Part shown: piece after piece, positions 13,614 to 20,935 of the stretch
Layout of the letters: every line of letters starts with the position of its first letter
Numbering within the stretch: position 1 is the stretch's first letter
Source: Candidatus Tenebribacter mawsonii
Lineage (GTDB): Bacteria > Cloacimonadota > Cloacimonadia > Cloacimonadales > TCS61
Length of the DNA: 21,330 nucleotides
Direction: 5' to 3'
Assembly (NCBI GenBank): GCA_030765665.1
Contig: JAVCCD010000311.1
Coordinates: 1-21,330, forward strand
Translations under genes and position numbers: made by a program
Notes under the pieces: model-generated
What the model saw: only the letters and a program-made list of their open reading frames with translations
Database searches by the model: none
What the model was told of the DNA's origin: nothing

Positions 13614-15443
13614 CTAAAATATTAGAATTATCAGCAAGATCAACAATCCTGCAATGTACCAGAATACATATCTTGGTAAAAATCCGTTATGTGCATCACT
13701 AAATACATGATTGAGCCACAAAATAATTTTCTTAAAAATTTCGTATATATCGAACCATTTTTTCTCGGCTTTTTTATAACAAAATGATAAAAATTTGAAA
13801 TTTTTAATAGTTTGATAAAAATCTAAAGATGAAAAATTTGTCTCCTCCTGAAGTTTTTCACCTCCAATGAAGCTTTCTGAAACACGATGGTTTTTCATAT
13901 TACCATAAAGATAAATTAGGAAGCCAACAACCACAGAAACAAGAATGAGAATAGATACACTTTGTGATTGCCAAATACCTACATAATTCAATTTTCCGGT
14001 AACAGGTTCTATTAAATATGGAATTACAAATTTCGCTGCGAATATTCCAAAACCAATACAAACAATTGCGATTACAATTTGTGGTAACCACATCAGGAAA
14101 CTTACTTCTTTAACTTTTTCCAATTTCTCATTTCTTCTTCCGAGATATATACCTGTTATCAATTTGATGAAACTAGCTAAAGTAAGAGCTGAGCCAAGTA
14201 CAGCTAATGTTAGCCAGACTATCCAGAGTTTATTTGCCAGCCCTGTTCCATTTCCAAAGTCAATGATTCCCTGATATATCATCCATTTTGAGAAAAAACC
14301 ATTAAATGGTGGAATACCGGAGATAGAAAGTGCAAAGATTAAAGCTGCGAAAAATGTTAAGGGCATCATCTTGGAAAGACCACCAAGTTCATCTAGATTT
14401 TCCTTTCCTGTTTGTTTTTCTACACTACCCGCTGTTAAGAACAATCCACCTTTATAAAGCGCATTATTTATCATATGGAACATTCCGGCAGCAATGCCAA
14501 GAGGACTTCCTAAAGCAATTCCTGTTATCATATATCCTACTTGAGAAACAGCGTGATATCCAAGAAGTTTTTTATAGTTATGCTGTACCAGAGCCATCAT
14601 TACAGCACCAATTATAGTAACTGAACCAATAATTAACAGCATCAATGTTGCCCAATCCGTAAGTTGGAAAATATCTCTACATATTCTTATCAAAAAGTAA
14701 ATCCCCAGAAGTTTATCTAGTGAGGCTGGAAGGTATGCAGATGAAGATGCAGGAGCTTTTTTTACGTAATCTGGTACCCAACTATGGAACGGCATTGCTC
14801 CAGCTTTGGTGAAACTTCCCACTAATAAACTTAAGAATGCGATTATTCCTAATGTTCCTGTAGTTGCAATATGAACTTCCGACATGTTCATAGAACCAGT
14901 AATCTTCCAAAGAATGCCAATTCCTAATATAAGAATTGAATCGGATGCACCGATGAGAATGAAGGTTTTCTTTGCAGCCGATGAACTCTCTTCATCAAAT
15001 CCTTTTATCAACATATAAAGTGTTAAACCCAGGATTCCCCAAAAGATAATGAAAAGGATCAGGTTATCAGAAAACACTGCACCAAAAGCTGAGCCTAAAG
15101 TAATGAGATAGTATGAATAATAACCAGTTATTGCTTTCTCTTTTGTGATGTATGATAGAGAATAAAGTGCAAATAAAAAACCGAATATCCCAATGAATAA
15201 TACTATCAATTTACTTAGGGAATCCACATTAAAGATTAGATATTTAGAGATACTAGGAAATTTGAAGCATTCAATGTTTATTATACCTGAGCTCATTTTA
15301 AATACTAAAATAGAAGTGTAGAGTGTAAAAATTGAAATGAGTAAGTTAACAACTCCCTTAACTTGTTTCAAAAATTCTGGTATTAAGAACAGAACTATTC
15401 CAATTCCAATTGGTAAAAATATTAGATATTGCAAATTAATCAT
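13614..15443 (-). CDS. NuoL/HyfB-like antiporter subunit lacking the TM5 glutamate
   Basis: The 609-residue product is a proton-conducting-transporter family subunit with ~14 core helices and a C-terminal extension ending in another helix (590-609). TM7 and TM8 lysines are present: K213 in GSFTKAGAMPFHSWVPD and K244 in SLDKLLGIYFLIR. The TM5 motif, however, reads FIIFWGILGLTLYML (131-145), with Gly136 where NuoL and MrpD homologues have the conserved glutamate (FWE or FLE). It is the second large antiporter-like subunit of the complex, besides MrpD (10737-12290). Pyrococcus MBH has one such subunit and the related MBX has two. It begins four bases after the large-subunit gene. It may serve a structural role or use a different proton relay. 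Confidence 0.88.
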   Translation of the reverse strand: MINLQYLIFLPIGIGIVLFLIPEFLKQVKGVVNLLISIFTLYTSILVFKMSSGIINIECFKFPSISKYLIFNVDSLSKLIVLFIGIFGFLFALYSLSYITKEKAITGYYSYYLITLGSAFGAVFSDNLILFIIFWGILGLTLYMLIKGFDEESSSAAKKTFILIGASDSILILGIGILWKITGSMNMSEVHIATTGTLGIIAFLSLLVGSFTKAGAMPFHSWVPDYVKKAPASSSAYLPASLDKLLGIYFLIRICRDIFQLTDWATLMLLIIGSVTIIGAVMMALVQHNYKKLLGYHAVSQVGYMITGIALGSPLGIAAGMFHMINNALYKGGLFLTAGSVEKQTGKENLDELGGLSKMMPLTFFAALIFALSISGIPPFNGFFSKWMIYQGIIDFGNGTGLANKLWIVWLTLAVLGSALTLASFIKLITGIYLGRRNEKLEKVKEVSFLMWLPQIVIAIVCIGFGIFAAKFVIPYLIEPVTGKLNYVGIWQSQSVSILILVSVVVGFLIYLYGNMKNHRVSESFIGGEKLQEETNFSSLDFYQTIKNFKFLSFCYKKAEKKWFDIYEIFKKIILWLNHVFSDAHNGFLPRYVFWYIAGLLILLIILIF

Positions 15444-15447
15444 AATT

Positions 15448-16647
15448 TCATACCTTTAATTTTGCTTTCAGATTTTTGGTTTTTTCCTGAGATAGTTTTA
15501 TCAATTCTGCTGCGCTCATTATATGTTTTCCTGTTGTATAATCATAAACGTGAGACATCCTTTCCGTGCAGCAATAGCAGGGATCTACAGCTGCAGTTGC
15601 AATAGCAGCATCGGAAATAGTTCCTCCCACGCAGGATCTCCTAAATGTAGGAATGCAGGTAAAACTAGGTGCTCGTATTTTATGTCTGACAGGACTATTC
15701 CCACCATCGGATTTAACAAAATGAAAGACCTCACCACGAGGAGCTTCGGCATGACCTATACCGATTCCTGGAGGAATTTCTTTAACTTTTACTTTAATAT
15801 CTCCAGCTTCTGTTTTCTTTAGAGCTTCTAAACATTGCTTTATTATACTGATAGATTCATACATTTCCAGAAGTCGAACTTCTGCTTTGGCAAAAACATC
15901 CCCATCATTAGCTGTTATTACTTTCCAATCTATCATATCATAAGCCGCATATGGGTCATCCCTGCGAACATCAATATCAACTCCAGATGCTCTTGCTGTT
16001 GGCCCAACAGCTCCAAAATCGTGAATATCTTCCGCAGTAAGAATTCCAACACCTTTAAGACGAGCATGAATAACCGGATCATCCATAACAGCACCAACTA
16101 ACAAAGTTGTTTTGCGTTCAACCTCATCTAATACCTTTAAAAGTTGAGCTGCCTGCTCAGGACTAATATCTCTTCTTACACCACCAATAGTGAACATCGC
16201 ATAGCTATTCCTATTTCCAGTAATAATCTCGAACATATCTAGAACAGGTTCGCGATATTTCCAAGCCCACATAAAAACTGTATTATAACCAAGGAAATGT
16301 CCAGCAAGCCCTACCCACAATAGATGACTATGAACTCTCTCCAATTCACCTACTATAGATCTGATGTATTTCGCTCTTTCAGGGATTTCTACACCTGGAA
16401 TACTCTCCACGGCATTAGCATAGGCAAAAGGATGCGAAGTTGAACAGATACCGCATATTCTTTCTACAACATAGAAAACCTGTTCAAATGTTTTTGATTG
16501 GCATAATTTTTCTATTCCTCGATGATTATAACCTGTTTCCCAAATAACTTCTTTTACGATCTCTCCATCACAATAGAGTTTGAAAAATTCGGGTTCTTCT
16601 AAAAGCGGATGATATGGTCCAAGTGGAACTAAGGTTTTCTTGCCCAT
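15448..16647 (-). CDS. mbhL: Group 4 [NiFe] hydrogenase large (catalytic) subunit, NuoD-like
   Basis: The 399-residue protein binds the NiFe active site. Both ligand pairs are intact: C65/C68 in ERICGICSTSHP (L1 motif) and C357/C360 in DPCYCCTER (L2 motif). This separates it from complex I NuoD and from hydrogenase-like subunits that lost Cys ligands. An extra cysteine (C359) sits inside the L2 motif. The RGE motif (EAPRGEV, 301-307) is present. The protein keeps 36 residues after R363; HycE of E. coli is cut after the equivalent Arg by HycI, so this tail is probably removed by the protease encoded at the operon end. The start (ATG at 16647) has GGAGGA in the end of the NuoC-like gene, three bases upstream. 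It pairs with the small subunit (17107-17520). Confidence 0.95.
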   Translation of the reverse strand: MGKKTLVPLGPYHPLLEEPEFFKLYCDGEIVKEVIWETGYNHRGIEKLCQSKTFEQVFYVVERICGICSTSHPFAYANAVESIPGVEIPERAKYIRSIVGELERVHSHLLWVGLAGHFLGYNTVFMWAWKYREPVLDMFEIITGNRNSYAMFTIGGVRRDISPEQAAQLLKVLDEVERKTTLLVGAVMDDPVIHARLKGVGILTAEDIHDFGAVGPTARASGVDIDVRRDDPYAAYDMIDWKVITANDGDVFAKAEVRLLEMYESISIIKQCLEALKKTEAGDIKVKVKEIPPGIGIGHAEAPRGEVFHFVKSDGGNSPVRHKIRAPSFTCIPTFRRSCVGGTISDAAIATAAVDPCYCCTERMSHVYDYTTGKHIMSAAELIKLSQEKTKNLKAKLKV

Positions 16648-16650
16648 CTA

Positions 16651-17094
16651 TTATTCCTCCTCCACATAATCTCTTCTGAGAGGATATTTCCCTTCCGGCC
16701 AATCTTCAGCAAAAAGGAATCTTTCCGGTTTTGGATGATTTAGAAATGTAATTCCCAGCAAATCCATAATTTCTCTTTCTATCCATTCTACACCATAAAC
16801 TACGGGTGTTAAAGATTCAATTTCCGGTTTATCTCTATCCAACATTACGTTAAGATTCACTATCCAACCACTGCTATCATCAGAGAAATGATAAATTATT
16901 TCATATCCTTCTTTGGAATCCATTGCAGTTACAATGATGTAGCGGTAAGCTAGATATTTAAATAAGTACTCAGCAATTTGTAATAAACTACTTTTGGGAA
17001 TGTATATCATTAATCTCTTTGTATTCACAACTTCTGCATCGATAATCTTTGGAAATTTTATTTTAATGTCTTTAATGTACTGTTCAATATCCAT
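16651..17094 (-). CDS. mbhK: NuoC-like hydrogenase subunit
   Basis: The 147-residue soluble protein belongs to the 30-kDa complex I / NuoC family (MbhK, EchD). It ends with the family signature WPEGKYPLRRDY (131-142), preceded by GVEWIEREIMDLLGI (122-136 region). It has no cofactors and holds the large subunit to the small subunit. It is 12 bases from the small-subunit gene and three from the large-subunit gene, whose ribosome site lies in its last codons. Confidence 0.92.
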   Translation of the reverse strand: MDIEQYIKDIKIKFPKIIDAEVVNTKRLMIYIPKSSLLQIAEYLFKYLAYRYIIVTAMDSKEGYEIIYHFSDDSSGWIVNLNVMLDRDKPEIESLTPVVYGVEWIEREIMDLLGITFLNHPKPERFLFAEDWPEGKYPLRRDYVEEE

Positions 17095-17106
17095 ACAAAT
17101 TTATCC

Positions 17107-17520
17107 TTATTTCTTATTTAGAAATTTTACAACACCTGCAAGCATTGCTTCAGGTTTAGGAGGACATCCAGGGACATAAGCATCTACGGGAATAACTGTA
17201 TCTAATGGTCCCTTAAAAGTATAACTATCTTTAAACATTCCACCAGTACAGGCACATGCTCCTATAGCAATTACGACTATTGGTTTAGGAGCTTGATCAT
17301 ACACTTCTTTAATACGAGGAAGTAGCTTTCTGGTAACTATCCCAGTTACCAGTAATACATCTGCATGACGAATACTTCCCACTAGTTTCATTCCAAATCT
17401 CTCAATATCAAATTTCGGAGTTAGGCAATCCAATATTTCTATATCACAATTATTGCATGAACCTGCACTCATATGAAAAACCCATAATGATTTTTTGAAG
17501 CACTTTTCTTTAAAACCCAA
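17107..17520 (-). CDS. mbhJ: Group 4 hydrogenase small subunit, NuoB-like, TTG start
   Basis: The 137-residue product carries the proximal [4Fe-4S] cluster (N2-equivalent). The four expected ligands are C22 and C25 (GSCNNCDIE), C89 (IGACACTGG) and C119 (PGCPPKPE). It is short, like other Mbh/Ech small subunits, and lacks the distal clusters of group 1 enzymes. The start is a TTG at 17520 with AGGAG six bases upstream; the nearest ATG upstream (17629) is in another frame. This gene is separated from its operon neighbour by 105 bases that contain two REP-like palindromes, the only gap above 15 bases in the operon. Confidence 0.93.
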   Translation of the reverse strand: MGFKEKCFKKSLWVFHMSAGSCNNCDIEILDCLTPKFDIERFGMKLVGSIRHADVLLVTGIVTRKLLPRIKEVYDQAPKPIVVIAIGACACTGGMFKDSYTFKGPLDTVIPVDAYVPGCPPKPEAMLAGVVKFLNKK

Positions 17521-17540
17521 TGTATTCTCCTATATTTAAC

Positions 17541-17566
17541 TTCTGAGTGTGCAAAGCACCTCCGAA
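17541..17566 (+). repeat. REP-like imperfect palindrome, copy C
   Basis: TTCTGAGTGTGC (17541-17552) pairs with GCACCTCCGAA (17556-17566) around AAA. The T.C mismatch at stem position 4 and the bulged T at position 8 are the same as in copies A and B. It lies in opposite orientation to copy B, 27 bases away. Confidence 0.55.
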
Positions 17567-17593
17567 TGTTGAGTCCAATAAATCCTGAAAACA

Positions 17594-17619
17594 ATCGGAT
17601 GTTCTTCGAACAATCAGAT
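17594..17619 (-). repeat. REP-like imperfect palindrome, copy B
   Basis: On the minus strand ATCTGATTGTTC (17619-17608) pairs with GAACATCCGAT (17604-17594) around GAA. The mismatch and bulge match copies A and C, while stem pairs 1, 7 and those near the tip differ by compensating changes. B and C form a head-to-head pair, like the paired REPs of BIME elements. Confidence 0.55.
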
Positions 17620-17625
17620 GTTTAT

Positions 17626-18555
17626 TCATAATCCTAAGATTGCTAAAATTATACTGACAACAGCCAGTAGGTTCATCCAAATCCAAAAGAAACGCATTGC
17701 CTGATCGATCCTTACTCGTGGATTTGTATTTCTTACTAAAGTTACTAATAATACAACTAAAACTACCTTGAGAATTGACCAGAGAATATTGATCCCTTCA
17801 AAATTCATTCCAGCAAAAAAGAGTGCAACTACAAGAGCTGGAAGTACAAATAACATGATATATTTAGCAAGAGTTACCAATGCATATGTAGTCCCAGAAA
17901 ATTCAATTGTGATGCCATCGCAGATTTCACCTTCTCCTTCTGCCATATCGAATGGTACTAACCCTAGTTTTGCTTGAATACACATTAGAACTACAATGAA
18001 ACCTATAACACCTGAAATGCTTCCAATAAAAGCACCATTTGCAGTTTGGAACGCAATGATCTCAGATAGCTTTATACTCATCTCCGATTTTATAATAATT
18101 GATATCAACACGAGCAGAAAAGGAACTTCATAGCTTAATATCAGTTTCATTTCACGTGATGCGCCAACTGCTGCAAGCGGATTCCCCGATGCTAAAGCAC
18201 CAATCATGTAACTAAGCGAAGGAATATTAAGAAGGTAGATGATCACAATAAGATCACCAAGAAATCCTGTTTTAATTCCAAATAATGGAAGCAGAACAAA
18301 TACTGATGAGATAACTGCTCCGAAAAGTGCTAAAATTGGAGCAATGAGGAATGTGAGCTGAGAACCTCTTTTGGGGATCAAAGTCTCTTTAGTTAAAAGT
18401 TTAATGAAATCGTAAAGTGGCTGTAAAAGTGGTGGACCTTGACGGAACTGAACTCTTGCAGTTATCTTTCTATCAAACCAGGAAAGAAAACCACCAACAA
18501 TACCGGAAAATAACAGACCCGGAAAAATTAAAAAATAAAATATTTCTTTTCCCAT
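17626..18555 (-). CDS. mbhM: NuoH/HycD-like membrane anchor subunit
   Basis: The 309-residue protein has about eight transmembrane helices and is the complex I subunit 1 homologue (MbhM, EchB, HycD). Family motifs: RVQFRQGPPLLQPLYDFIKL (34-53), the conserved E143 region SYEVP, and the loop PFDMAEGEGEICDGITIEFS (201-220), whose acidic residues couple redox chemistry to ion translocation. It anchors the catalytic arm to the antiporter arm. It starts nine bases after the ferredoxin gene with AAGGATAAGT upstream. It is followed by the only long gap of the operon. Confidence 0.93.
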   Translation of the reverse strand: MGKEIFYFLIFPGLLFSGIVGGFLSWFDRKITARVQFRQGPPLLQPLYDFIKLLTKETLIPKRGSQLTFLIAPILALFGAVISSVFVLLPLFGIKTGFLGDLIVIIYLLNIPSLSYMIGALASGNPLAAVGASREMKLILSYEVPFLLVLISIIIKSEMSIKLSEIIAFQTANGAFIGSISGVIGFIVVLMCIQAKLGLVPFDMAEGEGEICDGITIEFSGTTYALVTLAKYIMLFVLPALVVALFFAGMNFEGINILWSILKVVLVVLLVTLVRNTNPRVRIDQAMRFFWIWMNLLAVVSIILAILGL

Positions 18556-18564
18556 ACTTATCCT

Positions 18565-19062
18565 TTACTCGTTCTTCATTAATTTGTCCCAGATAAATTC
18601 TTTCACCAGGATTTTATCATTTAATTTATGAATATTTTCTTCTTTGTTTTCATTAGTATCAACTATTGTTATCGCTCCTTCGGGAGATGTTTCCATACAC
18701 TTTAAAGATTTTGTTTTATCATTGAAATCACAAAGATCACAAATTGACTTCTTGGAAGTAAATACATCGTTCATAATTGAACCAAATGGACACACTGCTA
18801 CACATGATTGACATCCGACACACAAAGTAGCAGATCGAATAATAAAACCATCTTCATCCTTTTCCAAAGCTTCTTCCGGACAAACTAAAATGCATGGTGA
18901 ATCTTCACATTGTCTGCAAGTAAACAACATCATGGCTTTTTCTACAATATCTTTCATCCCAATATTGTTTGGGTGATAATCGTAAATGCATTCACCAAAA
19001 TTGTATTTGCCATCTTCCTTATTCCGGAACTTTGCCAAATCAATTAATATTTTATTGCTCAT
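18565..19062 (-). CDS. HycB-like polyferredoxin
   Basis: The 165-residue protein belongs to the HycB/CooF/DmsB type of iron-sulfur electron carriers. The Cys pattern is C49-C52-C57-C61 (CRQCEDSPCILVC), C81-C84-C87-C91 (CVGCQSCVAVC) and a third set, C25 with C108, C111 and C122, so two or three [4Fe-4S] clusters are expected. It lies between the NAD(P)H-type beta/gamma genes and the hydrogenase core genes, and is the obvious wire between the two modules; that is inferred from position. Ribosome site GGCGGTG; 15 bases from the gamma gene. Confidence 0.88.
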   Translation of the reverse strand: MSNKILIDLAKFRNKEDGKYNFGECIYDYHPNNIGMKDIVEKAMMLFTCRQCEDSPCILVCPEEALEKDEDGFIIRSATLCVGCQSCVAVCPFGSIMNDVFTSKKSICDLCDFNDKTKSLKCMETSPEGAITIVDTNENKEENIHKLNDKILVKEFIWDKLMKNE

Positions 19063-19077
19063 TTCACCGCCAAATAT

Positions 19078-19926
19078 TTACGATTTTTTTTCGAATAAAC
19101 TGCGAAACTCAATCATTTCGGATGTGTTCTTTATCTCTTTATAAGTAAAAACAGGACCGTCTTTACATACAAAAATACTATCCATTGCACAGTGTCCGCA
19201 TTTTCCTAAACCACAAGACATATTAGTTTCCATAGAAAGATATATATTTTCTTCTTTTACACCTAATTCCAATAATCGCTTTGCTCCGAACTTCATCATA
19301 ATTGGTGGTCCACAAACGATAGCAATTACCTCTTTAAAATCCGTTCTGATCTTATCTAACAGTACAGTTACGACACCTTCCGATTCTTTCCAGTCAGCAT
19401 CTGCCTTATCAACACTTCTTAATAATTCCACATTTTTATGTTTTTTTAAATCACTGAACCAATCTTTGTAAATAAAGTCTGATGGGGTTTTTGCACCAAA
19501 ACAAATATTGATCTTTTCAAATTTGTCTTCTTCTTCTAAAAGTGTAAGGATTAAACATCGCAAAGGAGCGAGACCCACACCCCCTCCAAGAATGATTATC
19601 TCTTTCCCGTAAAATTTATCTACAGGGTATCCTTTCCCAAATGGTCCTCGAATACCGATTTTCTCTCCACCTTGTAGCTCGTGCATTTTTCCAGTTACGT
19701 ATCCTGCTTTCATAATTGTGAGTTCCATTTTATTTTTTACGTATGGAGATGAAGATGGAGTGTAGGGAGCTTCACCAATCTCATCGATAGTAACTTCAAC
19801 AAATTGCCCTGTTTTAAATTCAAATTCTTTGGCTGCACTTATAAAGAAAGTTTTGATGAGAGGAGTTTCAGATACTATTTTATCGATTTTATATTTAAGT
19901 GGTTTATAAATATTTTTCTCAGTCAT
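19078..19926 (-). CDS. FAD/NAD(P)-binding oxidoreductase, sulfhydrogenase gamma type
   Basis: The 282-residue flavoprotein belongs to the ferredoxin-NADP reductase superfamily, in the branch of HydG (sulfhydrogenase gamma), AsrB and PyrK. FAD-binding part: residues ~1-100, with APYTPSSSP (53-61). NAD(P)-binding part: ~105-225, with ILGGGVGLAPLR (112-123) and VCGPPIMM (204-211). C-terminal [2Fe-2S] ligands are C238, C243, C246 and C254 (CGLGKCGHC). It should exchange electrons with NAD(P)H and pass them to the beta subunit. Its start overlaps the beta gene by eight bases. NADH versus NADPH preference cannot be read with confidence. The same domain set also serves sulfite reductase and NfnA-type bifurcating enzymes, so bifurcation is possible but unproven. 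Confidence 0.9.
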   Translation of the reverse strand: MTEKNIYKPLKYKIDKIVSETPLIKTFFISAAKEFEFKTGQFVEVTIDEIGEAPYTPSSSPYVKNKMELTIMKAGYVTGKMHELQGGEKIGIRGPFGKGYPVDKFYGKEIIILGGGVGLAPLRCLILTLLEEEDKFEKINICFGAKTPSDFIYKDWFSDLKKHKNVELLRSVDKADADWKESEGVVTVLLDKIRTDFKEVIAIVCGPPIMMKFGAKRLLELGVKEENIYLSMETNMSCGLGKCGHCAMDSIFVCKDGPVFTYKEIKNTSEMIEFRSLFEKKS

Positions 19927-20923
19927 GTTCCTTCCTTAATTTACAAGATTCGATTATCAACTGGTTTTTATTAATTTTACCAATACAAGCATCAATACAT
20001 CTTCCACACCCAGTACAGGCAATTTCGTTAAACATATCGGGTTTATGCACAAATTTACAAAGATAGCGATTTTTTAAGCGAGTATAAATTTTTTCAAGTG
20101 GATCTTCATCACCAGCAACTCGTTCAAAAGCCGGATATTGACAGGCATCCCAAATTTTTACTTTCTCAAAATTTGCTTTATCAATTAGTAAAAAACAATG
20201 ACAAGTTGGACAGATTACAGCGCAAGCACCACAAGAGACACAATCTTTAGCATATTTCTTCCAAATAACTGTACCCTCTTTTTGTATCGCCTTTCTAGTC
20301 TCCTCGTTACCTGGAAGATCTTTGTTCTGCAATTCTAATTGTTTAACTGTGTTTTCCCTTTCTTTGTGGATTTCTATAGGAAGCTTATCAAGTTCTATAA
20401 AATCAGCTGTAAACTCGTTCAAGAACCCTTCTCCTTTCTTTGTATGAACTTGAAGAATTACTTTGTGATTGATTAGAGAGAAAGAGATATCACAATTTTT
20501 TTGTGGAAAGGGGTTGATCCCGTAGCTTGTACAGTGGCAGTTTTCATCAATATCATAACAATCTGATCCGATAAGAATCGTATTTTCTCTTTTATTCTTA
20601 TAATAAATATCTAAAAAATCTTCATCAAGAAATATCTTATCCAACAGATTCAATGCATTCAGATCGCAAGAAGGAACACCAAATATCACCTGCTGTAATT
20701 CTTTTCTTTCTTTCACAACGTTTTCTTTAATTGGAAAGAAAAAAGCTTTGAGAGGTGTAGTTGGTTTAGCTTTATTAAAAGAAATATAATCCACATTGTT
20801 AACGGAAAGAAGTTCGTAATCTAAAAAGTCATATCTTTTAACAGGGGCAAAAACATTTGATTTTGCAGAAACCAAGCTGAGAATTTTCACCCACTGTTTC
20901 AATGAAACAGAGTATGTTCTCAT
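19919..20923 (-). CDS. Iron-sulfur subunit, sulfhydrogenase beta / AsrA type
   Basis: The 334-residue soluble protein belongs to the 4Fe-4S dicluster family of HydB (sulfhydrogenase beta) and AsrA. Cys groups: C86 in VPSCDLNAL; C122, C129 and C131 in SDCYDIDENCHC; C228-C231-C234-C238 plus C241 and C243 in CVSCGACAVICPTCHC; and C303-C306-C309-C313 in CTGCGRCIDAC. At least two [4Fe-4S] clusters and perhaps a third site are expected. Its partner is the gamma subunit in the next gene. I chose the ATG at 20923 because GGAAG lies five bases upstream; an ATG at 20935 in the same frame would add four residues. It is the first gene of the 17-gene operon, so the electron-input module is made together with the membrane hydrogenase. 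Confidence 0.88.
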   Translation of the reverse strand: MRTYSVSLKQWVKILSLVSAKSNVFAPVKRYDFLDYELLSVNNVDYISFNKAKPTTPLKAFFFPIKENVVKERKELQQVIFGVPSCDLNALNLLDKIFLDEDFLDIYYKNKRENTILIGSDCYDIDENCHCTSYGINPFPQKNCDISFSLINHKVILQVHTKKGEGFLNEFTADFIELDKLPIEIHKERENTVKQLELQNKDLPGNEETRKAIQKEGTVIWKKYAKDCVSCGACAVICPTCHCFLLIDKANFEKVKIWDACQYPAFERVAGDEDPLEKIYTRLKNRYLCKFVHKPDMFNEIACTGCGRCIDACIGKINKNQLIIESCKLRKEHD

Positions 20924-20935
20924 AAAATCTTCCAT

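Noticed and set aside
17510..17629. A 39-codon frame starting ATGA-coupled to the NuoH-like gene stop
   Set aside because: Most of it is the two REP-like palindromes, it overlaps the small-subunit start in another frame, and its sequence resembles no hydrogenase subunit; it looks like a frame through repeats.
8604..20935. The operon as respiratory complex I (nuo)
   Set aside because: The large subunit keeps both CxxC NiFe ligand pairs, a maturation protease is encoded, Mrp subunits are present, and no NuoE/F/G-type dehydrogenase module is seen.
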